Assembly: GCF_046292685.1 (NCBI RefSeq)
Contig: NZ_JBKBQM010000065.1
Location: 1-13,617, forward strand
Length of the DNA: 13,617 bases
Reading direction: 5' to 3'
DNA from: Wagnerdoeblera sp046292685
GTDB lineage: Bacteria > Pseudomonadota > Alphaproteobacteria > Rhodobacterales > Rhodobacteraceae
Shown here: piece by piece, positions 7,385 through 13,617 of the stretch
How the letters are laid out: each line of letters opens with the position of its first letter
Numbering within the stretch: position 1 is the first letter of the stretch
Translations under genes and position numbers: made by a program
The notes under the pieces: generated by a model
Databases searched by the model: none
Told to the model about the DNA's origin: nothing
What the model saw: the letters and a program-made list of their open reading frames with translations, nothing else

Positions 7385-8074
7385 ATGACCTCTTACGCTT
7401 CGTTTCTTGCGCTGGCATTGTCGCTGGGGCTGACCACCGCCGGTCTGGCCCAGACCACGACCGCGCCGACCACCCCCACCACGGGAACCGAGGCTCCGGT
7501 GACCCAGGAGGACATCAACAAGGCCGGCATCTCGCTGGGCGAAACGGTGGACGGCGTGGGCACGACCTATGTCAAGGAAGTCTTCGGCGACTGGCAGCTG
7601 AGCTGCGTGCGCAGCGAAACCGGGGTGGATCCGTGCCAGCTTTACCAGCTGATGCAGGACGACCAGGGCAACTCGGTGGCCGAGATCAACCTGTTCAACC
7701 TGCCGCCCGGCACGCAGGCCGCGGCGGGCGCCTCGATCGTGACGCCGCTGGAAACGCTGCTGACGGCGCAGGTGACCATGCGCGTGGACAACGGCCAGGC
7801 CAAGCGCTATCCCTTCACGCTTTGTGCCTCGATGGGGTGCATCGCGCGGGTCGGCTTTACCGAGGCCGAGCTGAACAGCTTTCGCCGCGGCAACAAGGCG
7901 ACCTTCGTGATCGTGCCGGCGATGCTGCCTGACGAGCAGGTGGAAATCACCATGTCGCTCAAGGGCTTTACCGCCGGCTACGAGGCGGTGGTGGCCGCGA
8001 ACGATGCCGCCGACAAGGCTGCCGCCGAGGCCGCCAAGGCGGCTGCGGCCGCGGCCCCCAAGCAGGGGAACTGA
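7385..8074 (+). CDS. Invasion-associated locus B (IalB) family secreted protein
   Basis: This 229-residue exported protein has a signal peptide at about residues 1-22 (ending GLAQ), a Thr/Pro-rich low-complexity linker (24-38) and an IalB-type domain at about 60-200. The domain begins at the typical FGDWQLSC and carries four cysteines, Cys74, Cys84, Cys147 and Cys152, which suit two periplasmic disulfides. The C-terminus is a Lys/Ala-rich tail (205-225), probably helical or disordered. IalB of Bartonella is linked to erythrocyte invasion, but the family is widespread in free-living alphaproteobacteria, where its role is unknown, so no virulence meaning should be read into it. The ATG at 7385 is preferred over one at 7343 because it places the signal peptide at the N-terminus. 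A GGGA site lies seven bases upstream. A strong terminator follows at 8112. Confidence 0.87.
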   Translation: MTSYASFLALALSLGLTTAGLAQTTTAPTTPTTGTEAPVTQEDINKAGISLGETVDGVGTTYVKEVFGDWQLSCVRSETGVDPCQLYQLMQDDQGNSVAEINLFNLPPGTQAAAGASIVTPLETLLTAQVTMRVDNGQAKRYPFTLCASMGCIARVGFTEAELNSFRRGNKATFVIVPAMLPDEQVEITMSLKGFTAGYEAVVAANDAADKAAAEAAKAAAAAAPKQGN

Positions 8075-8111
8075 CGGCGCGCGGCCGCAGGGCCGGACAG
8101 GGCCGCAGGAC

Positions 8112-8147
8112 AAGGGGGGGCCGTGCCGCGGGGCATGGCCCCCCTTT
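8112..8147. terminator. Strong hairpin terminator between convergent ialB-like and KAS genes
   Basis: Positions 8112-8127 pair with 8132-8147 as a 16-bp stem (two G-U pairs) around the tetraloop GCGG. The ends are AA on the left and TTT on the right, so it could act for both the rightward ialB-like gene and the leftward lpxD-acp-KAS operon. The run of seven G facing six C makes the pairing very stable. Confidence 0.75.
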
Positions 8148-8181
8148 CGGCTGTGGGCCGGGCCCGGCCGACGCCGGGTTC

Positions 8182-8217
8182 GCGCCGGGGTCACGCAAGC
8201 GCGCCGGGTTCACGCAA
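8182..8217. repeat. Two 17-bp direct repeats
   Basis: Units at 8182-8198 and 8201-8217 match at 16 of 17 bases (GCGCCGGGGTCACGCAA against GCGCCGGGTTCACGCAA) with a 19-base period. They lie in the non-coding space between the terminator and the KAS stop codon. Function unknown. Confidence 0.7.
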
Positions 8218-8338
8218 GCCCGCGCGTGATCTGGGGGCATCCTCTCCGCACCGCCCCTTGCCCCTGCGCCCCATACGGCCGCCGCGCCGGCAAAGCCGCC
8301 CCCCGGGCTGGTGGCGCCCGCGCCCTGCGGACCCGCCG

Positions 8339-9547
8339 CTAGACCCGCCGAAGCGCGATCACCGCGTTCAGGCCGCCGAAGGCGAAGGCGTTGGACAGCA
8401 CGGCCTCCACCCGCCTTTCGCGCGCCACGTTGGGCACCACGTCCAGCGCGCATTCGGGGTCGGGCTCCTCGTAGCCGATGGTGGGGGCGATGACGCCTTC
8501 GGTCAGCGCCAAGAGGCAGGCGAGCAGTTCCACCGCGCCGGTGCCGCCGATGCAGTGCCCGTGCATCGCCTTGGTCGAGGAGATCATCAGCGCATCGGCA
8601 TGATGCCCGAAGGCATGGGCCACCGCGGCGCATTCGGTCTTGTCGTTGGCGGCGGTGCCGGTGCCGTGGGCGTTGATGTAGCCCACGTTCTCGGGGTTCA
8701 GCCGCGCATCGCGCAAGGCGCCGGTGATGGCGCGTTCGGCGCCGGCGGCCTGCGGCATCACGATGTCGCCGGCGTCGGACGACATGGCAAAGCCGGCCAC
8801 CTCGGCCAGGATCGGCGCGCCGCGGGCGCGGGCGTGGTCCATGTCCTCGAACACGAAGACGCCGGCACCTTCGCCCTGGACCATGCCGTCGCGCGTGAGG
8901 CTGAACGGGCGGCAGGCGCTGCGCGACATCACCCGCAGCCCTTCCCAGGCCTTGATCCCGCCAAAGCACAGCATCGCCTCGGACCCGCCGGTCACCATCA
9001 CCGTCGCAGCCCCCGAGCGCACCATCTGGAAGGCCAGCCCCATCGCGTGGTTGGACGAAGCGCAGGCGGTGGAGACGCTGAACACCGGGCCGCGCAGGTT
9101 CCATTCCATGCTGATGTGGCTGGCGGCGGCGTTGTTCATCAGCCGCGGCACGACAAAGGGATGGACGCGATTCTTGCCTTCCTCGTAAACCGCCCGGTAA
9201 TTCTCGTCCCAGGTGTTCACGCCGCCGCCGGCGGTGCCCAGCACCACGCCCGAGGTCAGCGACAGGTGATCTTCGAACACGAGGCCGGATTGGGTGATCG
9301 CCTCGCGCGCGGCGTGCAGGGTGAACTGGGTGAAACGGTCGTAAAGCGCGATCTGCTGGCGGTTGAAATGCGCCTCGGCATCCCAGCCCCGGACCTGCGC
9401 GCCGATGCCCACGCCCAGGCGTTCCTTGTCGCGGATGTCGAGCGGGCCGATGCCGCAGCGGCCTTCGCGCATCGCCGCCAGCGTGCCCGGCACATCCTGC
9501 GCCAGCGCGTTGACGGTGCCCGCGCCGGTGATCGCCACCCGCCGCAT
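8339..9547 (-). CDS. Beta-ketoacyl-ACP synthase (KAS, FabF-type)
   Basis: This 402-residue condensing enzyme of the KAS I/II type extends an acyl chain with malonyl-ACP to give a 3-oxoacyl-ACP. The Cys-His-His triad is present: Cys162 in VSTACASS, His294 in NAHGTGT and His331 in KAMHGHCIGGTGA, with Lys326 nearby. Departures from housekeeping FabF are MHGH where MTGH is usual and FAFGGLN (388-394) where the gating loop is normally FGFGGTN. This suggests a specialised paralog rather than the main FabF, which normally sits with fabD, fabG and acpP. The ATG at 9547 shares its A with the stop of the upstream acyl carrier protein gene (TGATG), so translation is coupled. Together with lpxD this points to a role in making a lipid A acyl chain. 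Confidence 0.9.
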   Translation of the reverse strand: MRRVAITGAGTVNALAQDVPGTLAAMREGRCGIGPLDIRDKERLGVGIGAQVRGWDAEAHFNRQQIALYDRFTQFTLHAAREAITQSGLVFEDHLSLTSGVVLGTAGGGVNTWDENYRAVYEEGKNRVHPFVVPRLMNNAAASHISMEWNLRGPVFSVSTACASSNHAMGLAFQMVRSGAATVMVTGGSEAMLCFGGIKAWEGLRVMSRSACRPFSLTRDGMVQGEGAGVFVFEDMDHARARGAPILAEVAGFAMSSDAGDIVMPQAAGAERAITGALRDARLNPENVGYINAHGTGTAANDKTECAAVAHAFGHHADALMISSTKAMHGHCIGGTGAVELLACLLALTEGVIAPTIGYEEPDPECALDVVPNVARERRVEAVLSNAFAFGGLNAVIALRRV

Positions 9548-9807
9548 CAGCCGCGCTGCTCGGCGATCAGCCGTTCGACCCCGGCGACGATGGCCGCGAC
9601 CGACGAGATGTCGAAGTCGGTGCGGCCGGGATCGTTGGCGTTGAAGGGCACGCTGATGTCGAACGCCTCCTCGATGGCGAAGATCGATTCGACCAGGCCC
9701 AGGCTGTCGATGCCCAGCGATTGCAGGGTGCTGTCCATGCCGACGTCGGCCACGTCCAGCACGGCCTGCTGGGCGATGATGGCGATGACCTGATCCTTGA
9801 CGTTCAT
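9547..9807 (-). CDS. Acyl carrier protein, specialised paralog
   Basis: This 86-residue acyl carrier protein has the phosphopantetheine attachment motif LGIDSLGLVE, with Ser35 as the modified residue. The C-terminal half (NANDPGRTDFDISSV) differs from housekeeping AcpP and from rhizobial AcpXL as I remember them. A GGAGGAG ribosome site precedes the ATG at 9807. The gene overlaps the end of lpxD by ATGA (9807-9804) and the start of the KAS gene by one base, so all three are likely made in step. The neighbours suggest that it carries the acyl chain built by the KAS and used by the LpxD. Its identity as an ACP is certain; the assigned pathway is inferred. Confidence 0.92.
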   Translation of the reverse strand: MNVKDQVIAIIAQQAVLDVADVGMDSTLQSLGIDSLGLVESIFAIEEAFDISVPFNANDPGRTDFDISSVAAIVAGVERLIAEQRG

Positions 9808-10916
9808 GTCTCCTCCGGGGCGTCGGCGCCCTTCTGCACGGGTCCGGTAACGGTTTTGCGAAGCTCGGCCACCTGCGCGGCCAGCCGCGGCAGGCGGCGC
9901 AGGGCCTTGTTGATCTCGATCTGGGTGTCCATCCTGACCGCGGGGCTGCCCAGGATGGCGCGACCCGCCGGCACGTTGGTGAATATCTTGGTGGCGCCGC
10001 CGGCGATGACGTCGTTGCCGACGGTGATGTTGTCGGACACGCCGCATTGCCCGCCCAGCACCACCCGGTCGCCGATCACCGACGACCCGGCGATGCCGAC
10101 CTGCCCGCACAGCAGGCAGTCGCGGCCGACCTGCACGTTGTGGCCGACATGCACGAGGTTGTCGAGCTTGGTGCCCGCCCCGATGCGGGTGGCGCGGATG
10201 GTGCCGCGGTCGATGGTGGCATTGGCACCGATTTCCACGTCGTCGCCGATCTCGACCCCGCCGATGCTGGCGATGCGCAGCCATTTCTGTTCGGTGTAAT
10301 CGGCGCGCGTGCCCAGGGTGCCGCGCACCTGTTCCACCCCCGACTGCTCGGCGGTGACAAAGGAAAACCCGTCGGCCCCCACCACCGCCCCGGGCTGCGC
10401 GACAAGGCGGTGCCCGATGGTGACGCGGTGGCCGATGCGCACCCCGGCATGGATCAGCGCGTCGTCCCCGATCGTCGCGCCGGCGCCGATGCTGACATGG
10501 GCGGCGATGCGCGCCCGCGCCCCGATGCGCGCCCCGGCGCCGATGGTGACGAAGGGGCCGATGGCGGCGCCGGCGCCGATGTCTGCCGTGGGGTCGATCA
10601 CGGTCATGGGGTGCACCCCCTCGGCCAGCCCCGGCCCGGGGTCGAAGGCGGCGGTGATGCCGGCCAGCGCCAGCCGCGGCCGTTCCACCAGAATCGCCGC
10701 GGCAAGGCCCAGGGCCTGCCAATCGGCCCCCGACCACAGCACCGCCGCCTGCGCGCGCCCCTGCGCCAGACCGGGGGCATATTTCGGGTCCATCGCCAGC
10801 GCCAGATCGCCCGGGCCGGCGGCGGCCGGTTCGGCCACGCCCGACACGCGCAGATCGACCGCGCCCACGGCCCGGGCGCCGATGGCGGCGGCGATTTCGG
10901 CGATGCTGTGCGCCAT
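9804..10916 (-). CDS. lpxD: UDP-3-O-acylglucosamine N-acyltransferase
   Basis: LpxD adds the amide-linked 3-hydroxyacyl (in some bacteria 3-oxoacyl-derived) chain to UDP-3-O-acylglucosamine in lipid A synthesis, using acyl-ACP at the cytoplasmic face. The 370-residue protein has an N-terminal uridine-binding domain (about 1-100), a left-handed beta-helix of hexapeptide repeats (about 105-325, with many [IV]G-x-x motifs) and a C-terminal helix (about 330-355). The catalytic His is His259 in DNLVHVGHNVQVG, aligned to His239 of E. coli LpxD. An insert between coils (about 184-212, SFVTAEQSGVEQ region) is longer than in E. coli. An AAGAAGGTG ribosome site precedes the ATG at 10916. It heads an operon with a carrier protein and a KAS and is not next to fabZ-lpxA, so it may be a second copy in the genome. 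Confidence 0.93.
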   Translation of the reverse strand: MAHSIAEIAAAIGARAVGAVDLRVSGVAEPAAAGPGDLALAMDPKYAPGLAQGRAQAAVLWSGADWQALGLAAAILVERPRLALAGITAAFDPGPGLAEGVHPMTVIDPTADIGAGAAIGPFVTIGAGARIGARARIAAHVSIGAGATIGDDALIHAGVRIGHRVTIGHRLVAQPGAVVGADGFSFVTAEQSGVEQVRGTLGTRADYTEQKWLRIASIGGVEIGDDVEIGANATIDRGTIRATRIGAGTKLDNLVHVGHNVQVGRDCLLCGQVGIAGSSVIGDRVVLGGQCGVSDNITVGNDVIAGGATKIFTNVPAGRAILGSPAVRMDTQIEINKALRRLPRLAAQVAELRKTVTGPVQKGADAPEET

Positions 10917-10979
10917 GCGGCACCTTCTTGTTGTTGTGCGGCCCCTTGCGGCCCTGCCCCGATGTAGGCAACCGCAGCG

Positions 10980-11020
10980 GCGGGGAAAAGCCCCCGCGCG
11001 CCAGAGGGGCGCCTGCCCCT
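10980..11020 (-). terminator. Two adjacent hairpins after the amidohydrolase stop
   Basis: Just past the amidohydrolase stop codon, 11005-11010 pairs with 11015-11020 (AGGGGC/GCCCCT), and further on 10980-10985 pairs with 10992-10997 (GCGGGG/CCCCGC) with four T in its loop on the - strand. Neither has a clear trailing U-run, so this is a possible transcript end ahead of lpxD rather than a certain one. Confidence 0.35.
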
Positions 11021-11023
11021 AGG

Positions 11024-12190
11024 TCAGGCGGCGGGCATGCGCGCCTCGGCCAGCCCGACGAACCACGACACCCCGGCCGGAATCACGTTGTCGTCGAAGT
11101 CGTAGGCCGGATGATGCACCGAGGCGGTGTCGCCGTTGCCGACCAGGATATAGGCGCCGGGGCGTTCTTCCAGCATGTAGGCAAAATCCTCGCCCCCCAT
11201 CAGCGGCGGCACCTCCAGCACCTCGCGGCCCGAGACCTCGGCCGCGACGCGCGCGGCATGGACGGTTTCGGCGGCGTGGTTGGCCATCACCGGGTAGCCC
11301 GCGCGCCAGGCGATGGTGGCGGTGGCACCGAAGGCCGCGGCGGTGTGTTCGGTCAGCGCGCGGATGCGCGCCTCGGCCAGCGCGCGCATTTCCTTTTCCA
11401 GCGTGCGCACGGTGCCGCGCAGCTCCACCGTCTGGGGGATGACGTTGAACGCCTCGGATTCGGTGCGGAACGAGGTGACCGAGACCACCACCGATTTCAG
11501 CGGATCGGCGTTGCGGCTGGCGATGGTCTGCAAGGCCAGCACCAGATGCGCCGAAACCACGGTGGGGTCCACCGTATCGTGCGGCTTGGCCGCGTGGCCG
11601 CCGCGACCTTCGATCACGATGGAAAAGGTATCGGTCGCGGCAAAGAACGGGCCCGGCCGGATGGCGAACTGGCCCACGGGCAGGCCGGGCATGTTGTGCA
11701 TGCCGTAAACCTCCTGGATGTTCCAGCGCTCCATCATGCCATCGTCGCACATCACCTTGCCGCCGCCGCCGCCTTCTTCGGCGGGCTGGAAGATCACCAC
11801 GACGGTGCCGTCGAAGTTGCGGGTTTCGGCCAGGTATTTCGCCGCCCCCAGCAGCATGGCGGTGTGCCCGTCATGCCCGCAGGCGTGCATCACGCCAGGG
11901 GTCTTGGAGGCATGCGGCGCCCCCGTCGCCTCGATGATCGGCAGCGCGTCCATGTCGGCGCGCAGGCCGATGACCCGCCCCGACCCGGTGTTGCGGCCGC
12001 GGATCACGCCGACCACGCCGGTCTTGCCGATGCCGGTCACCACCTCGTCACAGCCGAAGTCGCGCAGGCGCTGGGCCACGATGCCGGCGGTGCGGTGCAC
12101 CTCGAACATCAGTTCGGGGTGTTCGTGGAAATCGCGCCGCCAGGCGGCGATTTCGGGCTGCATCTCGGCGATGCGGTTCTTGACGGGCAT
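11024..12190 (-). CDS. M20 family amidohydrolase (hippurate hydrolase/aminoacylase-like)
   Basis: This 388-residue cytosolic metalloenzyme of the M20D group cleaves N-acyl or aryl amides of amino acids; the exact substrate is unknown. Metal and catalytic residues are in place: RADMDALP (78-85, with Asp79 and Asp81), MHACGHDGH (101-109, bridging Cys104 and His106), PAEEGGGGG (136-144, catalytic Glu138 and ligand Glu139), GMHN with His165, and the C-terminal HHPAYDF His. A lid and dimerisation domain occupies about 180-290. The start at 12190 follows an AAGGAAG site and matches the family N-terminus. A continuous frame to 12493 exists but its extra N-terminal part is out-of-frame pseudogene sequence. 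The gene follows a deleted tandem copy by 11 bp, so the pair came from a duplication. Confidence 0.93.
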   Translation of the reverse strand: MPVKNRIAEMQPEIAAWRRDFHEHPELMFEVHRTAGIVAQRLRDFGCDEVVTGIGKTGVVGVIRGRNTGSGRVIGLRADMDALPIIEATGAPHASKTPGVMHACGHDGHTAMLLGAAKYLAETRNFDGTVVVIFQPAEEGGGGGKVMCDDGMMERWNIQEVYGMHNMPGLPVGQFAIRPGPFFAATDTFSIVIEGRGGHAAKPHDTVDPTVVSAHLVLALQTIASRNADPLKSVVVSVTSFRTESEAFNVIPQTVELRGTVRTLEKEMRALAEARIRALTEHTAAAFGATATIAWRAGYPVMANHAAETVHAARVAAEVSGREVLEVPPLMGGEDFAYMLEERPGAYILVGNGDTASVHHPAYDFDDNVIPAGVSWFVGLAEARMPAA

Positions 12191-12201
12191 GGGTCTTCCT
12201 T

Positions 12202-12473
12202 TCAGGCAGAATGCGGCAGGCGCCGCTCGGTCAGCACGACGAACCAGCCGGCCCCGGCCGGGATGGCGTCGCCGTTGAAATCGTATTGCGGGTGGTGCAG
12301 CGGCGCGCTGTCGCCGTTGCCGGGCAGGATGAAGGCGCCGGGGCGCGCAAGGATTCGGCCACCCGGGCGGCGGTGCGGTGCACCTCGGACCGGATTTCGG
12401 GGGGGCGGTGGAACTCGTGCCGCCAGGCGGTGATCTCGTCGTGCAGCGCGGCGATGCGGTTCTTGACCGGCAT
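12202..12473 (-). pseudogene. Tandem amidohydrolase copy with large internal deletion and frame change
   Basis: From an ATG at 12473 the frame encodes about 42 residues that match the start of the intact neighbour (MPVKNRIA identical, then WRHEFHRPPE against WRRDFHEHPE, and EVHRTA). At about 12341-12350 homology jumps to another frame. There RPGAFILPGNGDS (12345 onward) continues through HHPQYDF and IPAG-GWFV to a stop at 12202, matching the neighbour from its residue 343. About 300 codons, including all first-shell metal ligands except the C-terminal His, are missing, and the 272-base remainder is out of frame. A good ribosome site (GGGAGGGG) still precedes the ATG. The junction is G+C-rich and could reflect microhomology-mediated deletion. 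An assembly error is less likely, because both ends of the gene survive, but it is possible. Confidence 0.88.
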
Positions 12474-12629
12474 GATGGCCCCTCCCTGTGCAAGGGGCAG
12501 CGTGACGCAGGGCGCGGGCAGGTTCAACCCCCGGCGCGCCTGCGCCCATCGCCCCGGCGCGCCGGCAGCCCCCCCCTTGCGCAACCGCGCCCGCCGCGCC
12601 ACCCTGCGCACCCGAGGAGGAGGCGCCCC

Positions 12630-13028
12630 ATGCCGCATCTGCGTTTCGACCATTCGCCCGGCCTGGGCCCGCTGGCCGACCTGCAAGGCTTTGCCGAACA
12701 CATGCGCGCGGCGATGGTGGCAACAGGTCTGTTCCCGATGGGCGGCATCCGCGTGCGCGGGCACGAGGCCGGGGTGCAGGCGGTGGCCGACGGGTCCGAC
12801 CGCTGGCACTGGCTGGACATGGAATTGCGCATCGGTCAGGGCCGGTCCGAGGCCGACCGCCGCCGCGCGGTCGAGGCGCTCTATGCCGCCGCCCGGGCCT
12901 GGCTGGAACCGCGGCTGGGCGACCGGCCCTTTGCGCTGAGCCTCGAGCTGCGCGAGATCGACCCGCGCTTTTCCGCCAAGGCCTGGAACAGCATCCACGC
13001 CACGCTGGCCGGAGAGGGCAGAAGCTAA
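12630..13028 (+). CDS. 5-carboxymethyl-2-hydroxymuconate isomerase-like tautomerase
   Basis: This 132-residue protein is of the CHMI (HpaF) type in the tautomerase superfamily. In homoprotocatechuate breakdown the enzyme isomerises 5-carboxymethyl-2-hydroxymuconate, with the N-terminal proline exposed after Met removal as the catalytic base. Here the sequence opens MPHLRF, so Pro2 is in place. Other family-like parts are the GLFPMGGIRVRGH segment (about 33-45), the WHWLDMELRIGQGR strand (59-72) and the C-terminal REIDPRFSAKAWNSIH (111-126). The start at 12630 is set by a GAGGAGGAGG ribosome site ending eight bases upstream. No other homoprotocatechuate gene is present, so it stands alone and the substrate is unproven. 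It is divergent from the amidohydrolase pair and convergent with tonB. Confidence 0.85.
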   Translation: MPHLRFDHSPGLGPLADLQGFAEHMRAAMVATGLFPMGGIRVRGHEAGVQAVADGSDRWHWLDMELRIGQGRSEADRRRAVEALYAAARAWLEPRLGDRPFALSLELREIDPRFSAKAWNSIHATLAGEGRS

Positions 13029-13044
13029 GTCTTTTCAGGCCGTT

Positions 13045-13067
13045 GCAGCGCAATATTCGTGCGTTGC
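13045..13067. terminator. Weak hairpin between tautomerase and tonB genes
   Basis: Positions 13045-13052 pair with 13060-13067 as 8 bp with one G-U pair around a 7-base loop, 17 bases after the tautomerase stop. A short T-run (13081-13084) follows only after 13 more bases. It could help end either convergent transcript but is not a classical terminator. A further 6-bp hairpin, GCCAGA/TCTGGC (about 13095-13112), overlaps the tonB stop. Confidence 0.3.
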
Positions 13068-13103
13068 GGCAGGATTGCCTGTTTTCCCAACTTTGCCAGA
13101 GCC

Positions 13104-13617
13104 TTATCTGGCGAAGTTCACAGAAATCCGGAACGAAACCGCCTCCACCGTCGCCCCTTGCGGTGCCGGCGGAAAGGGGGCGGCCGCCCGGGCGGCGCGC
13201 AAGGCGGCCTCGTCCAGCGCGGCATGGCCTGACGAGGCGGCGACCCGTGCGGCCACCAGCGCCCCCGAAGGCGCCACGGTAACCAGCACCACCACCTTGC
13301 CCACCGCGCCCCGTGCCGCAGGGGGGTAGGATTTCTGCCGTTCGATCCGGGCGCGGATCGCGGCCCCCCAGGCGGCGCGCAGATCGTCGCGGCTGGCGCG
13401 CGCCTCGGTTGAGGCGGCGGCCTTGCCGCGGTTGCCGGCGGCGGCACCGCCCCCCGCCCCGGCAGCCTTCTGCGCGGGCTGCGCCGGCCGGGCCACCGGC
13501 TGCGGCGGCGGGGCGGGCCGAGGCGGCGGGGCCGCAACCCGGGGCGGGTCGGGCAAAGACGGCGCCCCCTCTGCCGGCGCCGGCGGTGGCGGCGCCGGCC
13601 GAGGGGGCGGGGGCGCC
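13104..13617 (-). CDS. tonB: TonB family protein, C-terminal part (5' end outside window)
   Basis: TonB couples the ExbBD proton channel in the inner membrane to outer-membrane transporters for siderophores, heme and vitamin B12. The visible part opens with a Pro/Ala-rich linker (13617 to about 13470), typical of the periplasm-spanning region. It ends in a TonB C-terminal domain of about 90 residues with the SYPPAAR motif, the GKVVVLVTVAPSGALVAARV strands, a helical LDEAALRAARAAAPFP segment and a final beta strand at the C-terminus. The reading frame is open to the right edge. A TTG at 13556 is inside the linker and is not a plausible start. The N-terminal membrane anchor, and any exbB and exbD genes, would lie beyond the window. 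The stop TAA is at 13106-13104. Confidence 0.88.
   Translation of the reverse strand, partial: APPPPRPAPPPPAPAEGAPSLPDPPRVAAPPPRPAPPPQPVARPAQPAQKAAGAGGGAAAGNRGKAAASTEARASRDDLRAAWGAAIRARIERQKSYPPAARGAVGKVVVLVTVAPSGALVAARVAASSGHAALDEAALRAARAAAPFPPAPQGATVEAVSFRISVNFAR

Noticed and set aside
8123..9793. Long + strand open frame antisense to the KAS and ACP genes
   Set aside because: Its composition is that of a shadow frame, and the opposite strand encodes an intact KAS with the full catalytic triad.
12191..12493. N-terminal extension of the intact amidohydrolase to 12493
   Set aside because: The extra residues are the pseudogene read in the wrong frame. Family homology and a ribosome site begin at 12190.
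13554..13556. TTG as the start of the TonB protein
   Set aside because: The Pro-rich linker continues upstream in frame to the window edge without a stop, so the real start lies outside.
1..13617. tRNA, rRNA, CRISPR array, phage or plasmid genes
   Set aside because: No cloverleaf-like segments, regularly spaced repeats, integrases or replication genes were seen on reading the intergenic stretches; nearly all the DNA is accounted for by the listed genes.

Overview
This window is a very G+C-rich chromosomal segment whose protein styles (an IalB-family secreted protein, a long LpxD with a Rhodobacter-like insert, a short one-domain IMPACT protein, an OpgG protein) suggest an alphaproteobacterium of the Rhodobacteraceae. 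That placement is inferred from protein character, not from a marker gene. Nothing points to a phage, plasmid, insertion sequence, CRISPR array or rRNA/tRNA gene. Most of the content is ordinary metabolism, envelope and lipid A biochemistry.

Layout. Positions 1-748 hold the 3' two thirds of tgt (tRNA-guanine transglycosylase, + strand). An opgG-type periplasmic glucan gene follows (832-2421, +). It is convergent with a short IMPACT/YigZ gene (2418-2795, -), and one CTAG supplies both stop codons. Next comes a two-gene + strand operon, a group II PLP decarboxylase (3046-4431) and a TPM/zinc-ribbon membrane protein (4428-5309), joined by an ATGA overlap and bracketed by an inverted pair of 62-bp repeats (2871-2932 and 5337-5398). 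A HerA-like/YjgR ATPase lies on the - strand (5404-6990). The 394-bp gap after it holds a promoter-like sequence and an intrinsic terminator that could define a small RNA on the + strand, followed by an ialB-like gene (7385-8074, +). A 16-bp-stem terminator separates ialB from a tightly overlapped - strand operon, lpxD (10916-9804), acyl carrier protein (9807-9547) and a beta-ketoacyl-ACP synthase (9547-8339). Upstream on the - strand are an intact M20 amidohydrolase (12190-11024) and a decayed tandem copy with most of its middle deleted (12473-12202). A CHMI-type tautomerase gene (12630-13028, +) and the C-terminal part of a tonB gene running off the right edge (13617-13104, -) finish the window.

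The most interesting biological reading is the lpxD-acp-KAS cassette. It has a condensing enzyme, its own carrier protein and a lipid A N-acyltransferase, all translationally coupled, with no ketoreductase or dehydratase alongside. Rhodobacter lipid A is known for amide-linked 3-oxo-tetradecanoate, so such a cassette could in principle hand an unreduced 3-oxoacyl chain straight to LpxD. This is a hypothesis, not something the sequence proves. Other items worth a look are the inverted 62-bp repeat pair, the candidate sRNA, the deleted amidohydrolase copy and the coupling of a PLP decarboxylase to a TPM protein.
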